Position numbers and translations under genes: made by a program
Assembly: GCA_023300375.1 (NCBI GenBank)
Contig: JALZWO010000170.1
Location: forward strand, 1 to 38,741
DNA length: 38,741 nt
Source of the DNA: Granulosicoccus sp.
GTDB taxonomy: Bacteria > Pseudomonadota > Gammaproteobacteria > Granulosicoccales > Granulosicoccaceae
Reading direction: 5' to 3'
The notes under the pieces: model-generated
The model's input: the letters and a program-made list of their open reading frames with translations, nothing else
The model's database searches: none
What the model was told of the DNA's origin: nothing
Part shown: one piece after another, positions 1 through 8,135 of the stretch
How positions within the stretch are numbered: position 1 is the stretch's first letter
Layout: each line of letters begins with the position of its first letter

Positions 1-99
1 AATCTGAATCTGAATCTGAATCTGAATCTGAATCTGAATCTGAATCTGAATCTGAATCTGAATCTGAATCTGAATCTGAATCTGAATCTGAATCTGAAT
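1..99. repeat. Perfect AATCTG hexanucleotide tandem array (16 copies visible)
   Basis: Sixteen perfect copies of AATCTG fill positions 1-96, followed by AAT, and the array touches the left edge, so its full length is unknown. Read on the minus strand it encodes alternating Ser and Asp in the lipoprotein gene. Because the unit is six bases, copy-number change would lengthen or shorten the stalk by two residues without breaking the frame. Confidence 0.95.
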
Positions 100-283
100 T
101 TACGATGACATCTGGAACGTTCGGCGTATCGTCGGATTCAATAGGCACTGCAATGCCATTATTTGTATTGAGTTGAGTACCGTCAGAGGAAGGTGCGCTG
201 GAACCTGAACAACTGGAAATCAGTAGCACTGTTAGAAGTGATAGGGATTTTACAGGTATAGCCGTGGATCCAAACAGATTCAT
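1..283 (-). CDS. Ser-Asp repeat lipoprotein, partial (3' end outside window)
   Basis: Reading the minus strand from ATG at 283 gives a lipoprotein signal peptide: basic K12, a hydrophobic stretch, then lipobox ISSC with the lipidated cysteine at residue 25. A short Ser/Thr/Asn/Pro-rich stretch follows, then an uninterrupted Ser-Asp dipeptide run that continues past the left edge. The start is supported by a strong Shine-Dalgarno GGAGGA just upstream of the ATG. The protein should be exported by Sec, lipidated and anchored in a membrane, with the SD run acting as a flexible acidic stalk for whatever domain lies beyond the window. SD-repeat stalks are best known from Gram-positive surface adhesins; here the stalk follows a lipobox. 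The function of the missing C-terminal part cannot be judged. Nothing in the window shows an operon partner. Confidence 0.85.
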   Translation of the reverse strand, partial: MNLFGSTAIPVKSLSLLTVLLISSCSGSSAPSSDGTQLNTNNGIAVPIESDDTPNVPDVIVNSDSDSDSDSDSDSDSDSDSDSDSDSDSDSDSD

Positions 284-634
284 AGTTCCTCCGTGAAAGC
301 TCAGCAATTGGTTGACGAACCGAGTAAAGGTGTAGTTTAGGCCCAACGCTAGTCAGCATGCTGGTATTACTACCGCACGCACCAGTTTAAGAGCTGATAC
401 TCCCACTAATTCACACTTCAGATGTTAATTGAAGGTGTCATTAGGAACGAGGGGCGGATTTGAGGCTATTCGGTCGGTGTCAGCTAACTTGCCAGGCCTG
501 ACAAGTTAATTGTTGCCGAACAGCTATTTGGCTCAACCTCTGTTTTTAGCATAGGCTTTGCAGCGTAATATGATCCGCGACGATCACCTCCGACATTCTC
601 CCCGCTTTCCATCCTCCTCCGGTAACCCAGTTAC
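284..634. other. Intergenic region between divergent genes
   Basis: This 351-base stretch separates the minus-strand lipoprotein from the plus-strand small membrane protein, so it should hold both promoters. I see no convincing ORF in it and no clear -35/-10 pair. The only marked structure is the palindrome at 485-508. Confidence 0.6.
485..508. promoter_or_regulatory. 24-bp near-perfect palindrome, possible operator
   Basis: The two 12-base halves TAACTTGCCAGG and CCTGACAAGTTA are inverted copies with one mismatch. The central CAGGCCTG is itself palindromic. It lies between divergent genes, about 200 bases from the lipoprotein start and about 125 bases from the start at 635. The symmetry fits a dimeric regulator site better than a terminator, because no T-run follows on either strand. 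The regulator is unknown. Confidence 0.4.
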
Positions 635-976
635 ATGAAAAAGTCGACAAGAGCTATCTACCTTTCCGCATTTGTCGTTCCAGGGGCGGGGCAGTGGTAT
701 CTGGGCAAACGTTGGCAGGCGTTAGCTCTTATGTTGGTATCGGCCGTTGCGACCTATGTGGTGATGTCCAACGTGTGGGAAAAGACAAATCTGATTGCCA
801 AACAAATTGCGAGTGGAGAAATACAACCTGAACTCAGCGTGCTGATGGATATTCTTGCCGAGCACTCCAGTGCTGCGGGTTCCAGCAGTATGAGTACAGC
901 TACCCTGGTTCTGGCTGTGGTTTGGGTGCTGGGTGTTGTTGGTGCCTGGATGAGTGGTAGAGCAATACCATCGTAA
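635..976 (+). CDS. Small membrane protein with PGAGQ motif
   Basis: This 113-residue protein has three hydrophobic stretches: roughly residues 7-24, containing PGAGQWYLG, then 27-46, and 89-107. A more polar, Ser-rich region of about 40 residues lies between the second and third. A PGAGQ/F-Y motif just after the first hydrophobic turn is shared by several families of small uncharacterised inner-membrane proteins of the TM2/DUF5683 type, so it probably sits in the cytoplasmic membrane. The ATG start has only a weak ribosome site. It stands alone, more than 200 bases before the next gene. I do not recognise a function. Confidence 0.6.
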   Translation: MKKSTRAIYLSAFVVPGAGQWYLGKRWQALALMLVSAVATYVVMSNVWEKTNLIAKQIASGEIQPELSVLMDILAEHSSAAGSSSMSTATLVLAVVWVLGVVGAWMSGRAIPS

Positions 977-1183
977 AGACGGAAGATGTGTCAGATATTA
1001 ATTTCTGGAATCTGCACTAAATCCGCGGTTGGTTAGCGTATAAAATTTAATCACTTTGGTGAGGTGATTACGAAGTGGCCAGAGCCGCGTAGTCTTTTCG
1101 AGCAAAGCCGAAGTTAGATGAAGTGATATCCCAGTGCACTAGCAAATGATAATATGCTTTAAAGCAGGCTAACTGACAAAAAT

Positions 1184-2218
1184 ATGACGACTTCAGACAC
1201 CCAGCAGTCCACCGACTTTGATCCTCACGCCAAAGAGCAAGCGTTGCGCAATGAATCTGAACAGTGGGATACATCGGCACCTGAAGAAGCCTTAGCTGAC
1301 GATATCCCACTCATTGATTTAGGTGAGTATTTTGCCGAGGGATCCGAAGGGGAGTTAAATAGAGTTGCAGAGCAGTTACGGGTGGCGTGCGAAGAGACTG
1401 GCTTTTTTTCAATTGTTGGTCATGGCATAAGCAGTACTGACCTAGAAGAGACGTTTGACCAGGTACGTCAATTCCATGCGCTACCTATCGACGTCAAAAA
1501 TCAGATACTGATGGACCGAGCAGATTGGCCTGTGGGTGGTATGGGCTATTTGCCTTTGAACAATCGAAAGTTGCCTGCGCGCCAAACAGGTAACGTGAAT
1601 GAAGCGTTTATTGTTAAGTGCGATGATCAACTAGGAATGAATGACAATCAATGGCCTGACTCTGAACACGTGCCTGATTTTCGGCCTCTTGTTGAACGCT
1701 ACGCGCTGCAGATGGAGCAATTAGGAAAGCGTATGTTACCTATTTACGCCAAAGCGCTTAGTGCGCCGATTGATTTTTTTCATGATGCTTTTGTCAACCC
1801 GCTGTATCGTTTGCGCATGACTCATTACCCCAGCGTGGCTGCTGATGCAGGCAGCGCTTTTGGTATTGCTCCGCATGTGGATACGTCATTTTTTACCATT
1901 CTGGCACAAGACCAACCTGGATTAACTGTTTTCAGTGAGCGCCGAAAAGTGTGGGTGAAGGCGCCAGTAGTGAACAACGCGTTTATTGTTAATACGGGTG
2001 AGCTGCTAAAGCAGTGGACTAACGATAAGTTCTTGAGTACGCGCCATTTCGCTAATAATAATACGGGTAGCCAATCGCGCTATTCGATTCCGTTTTTCTT
2101 TAACGCGAATCCGCATTACGTAATGAGTTGTGTTCCGAGTTGTGCTGACGACAACAACCCACCAAAGTATCCACCCATATCTTATGCGCAAAGCCAAGGT
2201 GTAGTGCAAGGTGAATAA
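1184..2218 (+). CDS. 2-oxoglutarate/Fe(II)-dependent dioxygenase, isopenicillin N synthase family
   Basis: The 344-residue protein shows the two-part layout of this family: an N-terminal DIOX_N-like region (about residues 40-165, beginning IPLIDLGEYF and containing GFFSIVGHGI) and a C-terminal 2OG-FeII_Oxy fold. The iron facial triad is visible as H231 and D233 (in PHVDTSF) and H288 (in STRHFA). R299 and S301 (RYSIPFFF) form the usual 2-oxoglutarate-binding Arg-x-Ser. It should therefore be an active cytoplasmic oxygenase coupling substrate oxidation to decarboxylation of 2-oxoglutarate. The substrate cannot be told from sequence; close families range from beta-lactam and ethylene-forming enzymes to amino-acid hydroxylases. 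The gene stands alone, with a short gap before the adaptor operon, so a link to that operon is unproven. Confidence 0.88.
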   Translation: MTTSDTQQSTDFDPHAKEQALRNESEQWDTSAPEEALADDIPLIDLGEYFAEGSEGELNRVAEQLRVACEETGFFSIVGHGISSTDLEETFDQVRQFHALPIDVKNQILMDRADWPVGGMGYLPLNNRKLPARQTGNVNEAFIVKCDDQLGMNDNQWPDSEHVPDFRPLVERYALQMEQLGKRMLPIYAKALSAPIDFFHDAFVNPLYRLRMTHYPSVAADAGSAFGIAPHVDTSFFTILAQDQPGLTVFSERRKVWVKAPVVNNAFIVNTGELLKQWTNDKFLSTRHFANNNTGSQSRYSIPFFFNANPHYVMSCVPSCADDNNPPKYPPISYAQSQGVVQGE

Positions 2219-2347
2219 ATAGTTGTTATCAAAAGCTAAGTATTGTCAAAAGTGACCTCACAAAGGTGCGCCGTGGTTATCAAGCGCTTAAGTACGTGTT
2301 ACCTGATTTGCTAAAGTCTTCACGTTTAAAATCGCTAACTGGGTACT

Positions 2348-3841
2348 GTGGTCAAAAAAGAACTGTCTTTCAGGATGAGGAATTTAGCACGGGTCCCTGA
2401 ATCTTCAAACGATTTTGTTGAGCCAACAGCGCGAAACAATGATGCTGATGTGCAAGCTGAACAAGCAGGCCTTTTGGCGCTTGTGTCAGACGTATTAGAA
2501 GCACATTCGCAAGAGAGCGCTCTTGATGCCTTGGTTGGGGCAGTGCAGCATCATTTTGAATGTGAACAAGTAGCTTTAGCGCTTGCAGAAAAAGATTCTC
2601 TGCACTTGCGTGCCGTATCGAAAAAAGCTTTCATCGATGTATCATCCAGTGATTCAAAACTGATTGTGGATGCTATGCAGGAGGCCTGTGATCGTGAAGT
2701 TGTGATTCGTTGGCCATTAATCTCTGTTAGTAAAAACCGTGAATTCGGTGTGCTCTTAGCGCATCGAGCTTTGTCTGAAAAACGCAGTTCCATGGTGTAC
2801 TGTAGCGTCCCTCTTTATCACGAAAACCAGTTACTGGGTGCAATGCTTCTTGAGCGCCGTGACGGGTTTGTTTTTACCGAAAATCAAGGTGTTTTCCTGG
2901 AGAAGGTGGCAGCTGTCGCTGCACCATTGCTGATGCTGCATCGTCAAGCAGATAGAGGCATTCGATCTGTTATTCGGCATAAATTTGATACTGCCATGGC
3001 GTCACGGATGGGGATTGAACATCCAGGGCGGCGTCTGCTTGCAGGTTTGATTTCATTGATTCTATTAGCGATTTTCATAGTGCCTGCACAGTCGCGTATT
3101 AATGCAAGTGCTGAACTAGTTCCTCAGGAGCGACGACTCATCACTGCCCCTCGAGCAGGATTTGTGCAATCAGTGGATGTTGTTGCTGGTGAGCAGGTTG
3201 ATGAGGGACAACTGCTCGCCACTTTAGATTCTCGCGATCTAGAGTTAGAGGCATCACGGAGCGCGAGTGAAATCGCCACGGCAGAAGTCGAATTTCGCGC
3301 AGCTATGGCAAGCTTCGATCGGCAAGCTTCAGTGGTGGCCCGTGCTCGCTTGGCGCAAGTTAGAGCCCAACAACTACTTATTGAGCGGCAACTCGATCAG
3401 AACTCGCTCCTAGCATCGATCTCTGGGATAGTCTTAAACTCAGATCCAGGTAACACTTTGGGCGCGCCAGTGTCGCGTGGTGATACGCTTTTCGAAATTG
3501 CACCTGCAGATGGGTATGAGGTACATTTATTAGTCGATGAGTCAGATATTCGTAACGTGCAGGTAGGACAAGCAGGTGAACTGACATTACGTGCAAGACC
3601 CGATGATGTATTAGCGTTTTCCGTGCAATACGTACATCCAATTGCCGAAGTTGGCAATGGTGCCAGCAGGTTTCGGGTGCGGGCCCAAGTGAGCACAAAC
3701 ACGGCAACTTCTAAGTCGATTTTACGTCCTGGCGAGAGCGGACAGGCAAGACTAGAAGGCGATTTAAAGAGTGTAGGTTGGATCTTATTTGAGCCATTGT
3801 GGAAGCGCATATCTGCGTTAAAGTGGCGTCTTCTCGGATGA
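2348..3841 (+). CDS. GAF-domain/HlyD-type membrane adaptor fusion
   Basis: First gene of the giant-protein cassette, 497 residues. Residues about 40-200 resemble a GAF sensor domain. A single membrane helix follows at about 229-247. Beyond it come a biotinyl-lipoyl-like half-motif (APRAGFVQSVDVVAGEQVDEGQ, about 265-286), a short coiled-coil hairpin (about 300-350), a second lipoyl half and a beta-barrel, as in HlyD-type adaptors. GAF should face the cytoplasm and the HlyD arm the periplasm, so the protein could pass a cytoplasmic signal to an export complex. The GTG at 2348 is used here; an ATG at 2375 (residue 10) is an alternative, and neither has a strong ribosome site. Its stop overlaps the next start as ATGA (3838-3841), implying translational coupling. 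Domain calls are by pattern; the GAF call is the less certain. Confidence 0.8.
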   Translation: MVKKELSFRMRNLARVPESSNDFVEPTARNNDADVQAEQAGLLALVSDVLEAHSQESALDALVGAVQHHFECEQVALALAEKDSLHLRAVSKKAFIDVSSSDSKLIVDAMQEACDREVVIRWPLISVSKNREFGVLLAHRALSEKRSSMVYCSVPLYHENQLLGAMLLERRDGFVFTENQGVFLEKVAAVAAPLLMLHRQADRGIRSVIRHKFDTAMASRMGIEHPGRRLLAGLISLILLAIFIVPAQSRINASAELVPQERRLITAPRAGFVQSVDVVAGEQVDEGQLLATLDSRDLELEASRSASEIATAEVEFRAAMASFDRQASVVARARLAQVRAQQLLIERQLDQNSLLASISGIVLNSDPGNTLGAPVSRGDTLFEIAPADGYEVHLLVDESDIRNVQVGQAGELTLRARPDDVLAFSVQYVHPIAEVGNGASRFRVRAQVSTNTATSKSILRPGESGQARLEGDLKSVGWILFEPLWKRISALKWRLLG

Positions 3842-5985
3842 GTGCGGGCCCCTTATTCAGTAGCCATTGGCATCGGGTGAGAGATGTACGCGCGCGTCTT
3901 GCTGATGATGTGCTGATATCACGTCATGTCTATCGCAAGAGGATCTCTTGGGTTCTACACCGACAAGCAACCGGCACTATTCATCGACTTGATGCACAGA
4001 GTTTTGAGCTGATTGACCGATTGGATGGCGCCATGAGCGTTGGGGAAATCTGGGAGCAGGCACTAGAACAGCGAAATCATGAAGCGCCTACCCAGGATGC
4101 CTGGATGCATCTACTTGCCGATTTACACGCTGCCGATCTGTTAATAGTTGATTCACGGGTCCCTGTTGAGAGTCTGTTTGAGCGACGTGAGAAAAAAAGA
4201 ACGCGTGAGCAAAGTCAACGTTACTTTAATCCATTGTATTTACGCTTTGCACTGATTGATCCTGATGAATGGCTGAATAGATTGCAGCCATTGGCAAACG
4301 CGTTGTTCTCGCGAATAGCCTTTATCTTGTGGGCAACATTGATGGTAGTGGGTTGCTTGGTCTTGTTCACTAACACTGAGCGGCTAGTTTACGACGCAGC
4401 CAATGCAGCTCAATTTAGACCGTATATGGCAACACTGTTTCTGTTGGCCTTTCCCCCTTTGAAATTAATCCATGAGCTTGGACATGGGTTGGCGATAAAG
4501 CGCTGTGGTGGAGAGGTACACGAGATGGGTATTGCACTGTTAGTGGTGTTCCCAATACCGTACGTCGATGCCAGCGTTAGCTCATTGTTCAAGAACAAGA
4601 ATGATCGCATGTTGGTCAGTGCCGCGGGCATTCTAGTTGAGCTAAGTGTAGCGGCAGTTGGTGTATTACTTTGGGCTAGCAGCACAAGCCTGGTCGGTGA
4701 CATAGGCCTGGTGTTGTTGCTAACTGCTGGATTGTCCACACTGCTGATCAATGGAAATCCTTTGTTGAAATTTGATGGTTATTATCTACTGGCAGATTGG
4801 TTGGAAATCCCAAACCTACAAGCACGTTCAAAGCATGCGGTCGGGCGATTACTGCGTCGTGGCCTTTCGGGTAAACACGATGAAGCACCTCGGCCCGAAG
4901 ATCCAGTCGAGCGCCAATGGCTCCTGAGTTACGGCGTTATGTCTGGCATTTATCGTACAGCTCTAATGTTGTCCATCGCCTGGATGCTCAGTGAGCGATG
5001 GTTTGTGCTAGGCGTTGCACTGGCGCTATTTGCTCTCTACCAAGGGCTAGTAATCCCTTTGTGGCGTGGGACAAAAGCGCTGTTTAACGATACAACATTA
5101 CGAGGAGCCCGGTCGAAGGTCTTAGCCTTGAGTTTACCGCTTCTGGCTTTAGCGATTCTTATGCTATTGCCGTTACCACATGCCAGTGTAACGAGAGGTG
5201 TTGTGTGGATGCCTGAGCAAGCAGTTATTCGGGCAGCGAGTGTATGTCAGGTTAGCGAAGTGATGGCAGAGCCTGGAGCTCAAGTACAAGCGGGTGATGC
5301 TCTGTTTCGTTGTGTGGATGACCAACTAGATGCAGAGAAGCAGTATCTCGAAGCACGCGTAGTAGAGATTGAGGCAGAATTATCAGGAGTTGCACGCACT
5401 GATAAGGTGAGTTATTCAAAGCAACTTCCTGAACTCGCCATAACACAAGAGATGCTTGATGACGTGCAACACCGTCTAGACGCCGAGCAGCATCGGGCAA
5501 CTGTTGCGGGTCGGTTTGACGTGAATGGAACCAGTATGTTGTTAGGCCGTGCATTTGCACGGGGAGAAGTAATTGGATATACCATTGCGCCTGCTGGTCG
5601 CACCATTCGCTTAGCGTTTGGAGAGCGCAAGTTTGCAGATGTGGATGACCATATAGAACGTATCGAAGTGCGTATTCAGAGATCAGGCCTGAATGCTGAG
5701 GTGTTTTCTACATCAATGCTAAGTCGTTCTCCTCGCGTCTCCCAGGACGTACCTAGCGCCGCATTGAGTTCATTGGGAGGTGGCCCACACGCAGCAGATC
5801 CTGAGGGCGATGGGCGACGACTTCTTAGTTCTGTAGTAGACATTGAATTAAATTGGCCTGAAACGGTTGTACCTGCATCCATTGGAAAACATGTGAGTGT
5901 GCGTTTTGTGCATCTACCAAAACCGCTGGCAGGAAGACTGATAGACACAGTAAAACGTGCATTTATGAATAGGAAGCCAGTGTGA
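3838..5985 (+). CDS. PqqD-like / M50 metalloprotease / HlyD-like fusion membrane protein
   Basis: I start this at ATG 3838, which overlaps the previous stop, giving 715 residues; a GTG at 3799 would add 13. Residues about 25-105 resemble a PqqD-type winged-helix peptide-binding domain. A multi-spanning M50 (site-2-protease-like) core follows, with zinc motif HELGHG (H212, E213, H216) and the distal aspartate D313 in the FDGYYLLADW segment. The C-terminal third holds two further membrane helices and a periplasmic lipoyl/barrel arm (about 450-700) like HlyD. All expected catalytic residues are present. This layout is known from peptide zinc metalloprotease/adaptor proteins near peptide export systems. 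In context it may bind the leader of the giant protein and cleave it at the membrane; that substrate is inferred. It couples to the next gene by a GTGA overlap. Confidence 0.85.
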   Translation: MSAGPLFSSHWHRVRDVRARLADDVLISRHVYRKRISWVLHRQATGTIHRLDAQSFELIDRLDGAMSVGEIWEQALEQRNHEAPTQDAWMHLLADLHAADLLIVDSRVPVESLFERREKKRTREQSQRYFNPLYLRFALIDPDEWLNRLQPLANALFSRIAFILWATLMVVGCLVLFTNTERLVYDAANAAQFRPYMATLFLLAFPPLKLIHELGHGLAIKRCGGEVHEMGIALLVVFPIPYVDASVSSLFKNKNDRMLVSAAGILVELSVAAVGVLLWASSTSLVGDIGLVLLLTAGLSTLLINGNPLLKFDGYYLLADWLEIPNLQARSKHAVGRLLRRGLSGKHDEAPRPEDPVERQWLLSYGVMSGIYRTALMLSIAWMLSERWFVLGVALALFALYQGLVIPLWRGTKALFNDTTLRGARSKVLALSLPLLALAILMLLPLPHASVTRGVVWMPEQAVIRAASVCQVSEVMAEPGAQVQAGDALFRCVDDQLDAEKQYLEARVVEIEAELSGVARTDKVSYSKQLPELAITQEMLDDVQHRLDAEQHRATVAGRFDVNGTSMLLGRAFARGEVIGYTIAPAGRTIRLAFGERKFADVDDHIERIEVRIQRSGLNAEVFSTSMLSRSPRVSQDVPSAALSSLGGGPHAADPEGDGRRLLSSVVDIELNWPETVVPASIGKHVSVRFVHLPKPLAGRLIDTVKRAFMNRKPV

Positions 5986-8135
5986 ACGTCACCTTACCGG
6001 AGCGAAAAAAGGCAGCGTTAGAATTTTCGGCTGTTCGACCAGGCTTGCGCTATGGTCAATCACCCCATCGCAAACGTATTTCGGCTCAGCAAACCTACCT
6101 TGATCGATGGATATTGCGAAGTCGATCGGCATTTGTACGTGGGCGTTACGCGAACTCTGAATCATGGTTACATGATGTCAGAGCGCGCATAGTGAACCTG
6201 TCGTCCCTGCCTGCTGATTCGTTGAATAATAACTTAAAACATTCAAAAAAATCATGGCATAGTAGGGGGCATATTGCTAGCAGCGTGGATGAGATGCTTG
6301 CAAAGTCAGCTTGCGTGGCTAAACAGACACTCGGACTTGATCCACATGATGTCCAACTTATAGCAGCCAGAGAATTGTTGCGTGGGCGATTTGTCGAGAT
6401 GGGTACCGGAGAGGGAAAAACGCTGACAATGGCGTTGGCTGCGGCGGTCTCGGCGCATGATGGAACTCCCGTACATGTATTGACCGCCAGTGATTATCTG
6501 GCCCAGCGCGATGCGCAATGGTTAACCTCTTTTTATCATGAATTGGGTTTGTCAGTGGCGTTCGTTTTGCCAAGTATGAGTGATCAAGAAAGGCGGATTG
6601 CTTATCGTTCTGATGTGGTACATGTAACAGGCAAGCAAGTAGCATTTGACTGGTTGCGAGATAATCTTGCAAACATTGAACAAAGCCATAGCCTCACAGC
6701 ACGTTTAGGCAATTTGGCTGAAGTCAATAAAGATCTGCGTAATACCCAATATGAACCATTGTTACGTGGTCTGTGCTTGGCGATTATTGACGAGGCGGAC
6801 AGCCTGTTGATTGATGAAGCCCGAACGCCTCTAGTACTTGCTGCACCGACGGCTCACAACATGACCCAGCGAAAAGAATGTGTAGTTGCCTTGACGCTTG
6901 CGAGGATGTTGCGTGAAGGTGTTGATTTCATCGTATCGACAGGAGAACGTATCGTGTACCTGACACCCGAGGGTGAGGTGACATTAGATTCACTGTCTTC
7001 TCGTATTGATGGTCTATGGCGCGCTAGCCGATACCGCGACGAGAAAGTTCGTAACGCCCTATCTGCACTGCATTGCTGGCACTGTAATCGCGACTATGTG
7101 GTGCGTGACTACAGTATTAAATTAGTCGATGCCCATACGGGGCGAACCTTGCCGGATCGTCGACTACAGCACGGATTGCACATGTTGCTTGAACTCAAGG
7201 AGCGATGTGAAGTTACGCCAGAAAATGATGTAGTCGCGTCGCTACCATTTCAAAGTTTTTTCCTCAACTACGTGAAGCTTTGCGGTATGAGTGGAACGCT
7301 TCATGAGGTTCGATCTGAGCTTGCCTGCGTCTATGGTGTTGATGTAATTCATGTATCACCAGAGCGGCCATCGCAGCTACAACAGTTGCCACCAAAGGTT
7401 TTTCCTAACGAGGAAAAACAACTAACAGCGTTAATTAATGATGTACAACGGTGCCTTTCTCGAGGTCGCCCTGTACTAATAGGAACTCAGACTGTTGAGC
7501 AATCGGATAAGGTCAGTGATGCATTAAGGTTACATGCGATAAAACATAACATGCTAAACGCATCACAGGATGCTCACGAAGCGGAAGTAGTAGCGCAAGC
7601 TGGCATTGCAGAGCAAGTTACTGTTGCTACCAATATGGCAGGACGTGGTACGGATATTCACCTTGGACCGGGAGTTCGCGATAGCGGTGGTTTGCATGTT
7701 ATATCGCTGGCATTTAACGACTCCAACCGATTAGACCGACAGTTGGCAGGGCGTGCCGCTCGTCAAGGAGATCCAGGAAGTTTTGTCCAGATGCATAATA
7801 TTGACGATCTATCACTTGCTAAAGAGTTACCCCCTTGGGCCATTGACGGTATGAAGCGCTTAGTTTTGAATCGTCGCACAACGCCATTGAAAAAGGATGT
7901 GTTACCCGAAAGTCCAAACATAAAATACGAGTCTCGATCTAATTCTCGTCAACCTGTCTCCAATGAGCTAGGTGTAATAAATGCGTCAGTTGGTACAGGC
8001 CTTGCTCACAAGGTTGTGTTGGTCTTACTGAAAATAATACAACGCAAGATTGAGGCACGCCACGCTGCAGAACGACAACGCTCTCTAGATGCGTCAGTAA
8101 AGCTAATCCATCACATTGCTATTGGTGTTTCTTGA
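5982..8135 (+). CDS. SecA-like preprotein translocase ATPase, shortened
   Basis: At 717 residues this is clearly SecA-related but shorter than housekeeping SecA (about 900 in E. coli). Walker A is MGTGEGKT (140-147). Walker B is DEADSLLIDEARTPL, starting at D270. The VDAHTGR, GMSGT, TNMAGRGTDIHLG and GRAARQGDPGS motifs keep the order seen in SecA, including both arginines of the last one. The preprotein cross-linking region (about 285-440) is present. The protein stops soon after the start of the long scaffold helix (QRKIEARHAAERQRS), so the helical wing, two-helix finger and C-terminal zinc-binding tail are missing. GTG start 5982 overlaps the previous stop, and its own stop overlaps a TTG start. 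It is probably an accessory SecA serving the cassette, not the essential SecA. Confidence 0.9.
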   Translation: MNVTLPERKKAALEFSAVRPGLRYGQSPHRKRISAQQTYLDRWILRSRSAFVRGRYANSESWLHDVRARIVNLSSLPADSLNNNLKHSKKSWHSRGHIASSVDEMLAKSACVAKQTLGLDPHDVQLIAARELLRGRFVEMGTGEGKTLTMALAAAVSAHDGTPVHVLTASDYLAQRDAQWLTSFYHELGLSVAFVLPSMSDQERRIAYRSDVVHVTGKQVAFDWLRDNLANIEQSHSLTARLGNLAEVNKDLRNTQYEPLLRGLCLAIIDEADSLLIDEARTPLVLAAPTAHNMTQRKECVVALTLARMLREGVDFIVSTGERIVYLTPEGEVTLDSLSSRIDGLWRASRYRDEKVRNALSALHCWHCNRDYVVRDYSIKLVDAHTGRTLPDRRLQHGLHMLLELKERCEVTPENDVVASLPFQSFFLNYVKLCGMSGTLHEVRSELACVYGVDVIHVSPERPSQLQQLPPKVFPNEEKQLTALINDVQRCLSRGRPVLIGTQTVEQSDKVSDALRLHAIKHNMLNASQDAHEAEVVAQAGIAEQVTVATNMAGRGTDIHLGPGVRDSGGLHVISLAFNDSNRLDRQLAGRAARQGDPGSFVQMHNIDDLSLAKELPPWAIDGMKRLVLNRRTTPLKKDVLPESPNIKYESRSNSRQPVSNELGVINASVGTGLAHKVVLVLLKIIQRKIEARHAAERQRSLDASVKLIHHIAIGVS

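Noticed and set aside
1-99. CRISPR or satellite element
   Set aside because: The hexamers are contiguous without spacers and lie in frame within a coding sequence.
1048-1070. Terminator hairpin after the small membrane protein
   Set aside because: TAATCAC/GTGATTA makes a 7-bp AT-rich stem with no following T-run; too weak to call.
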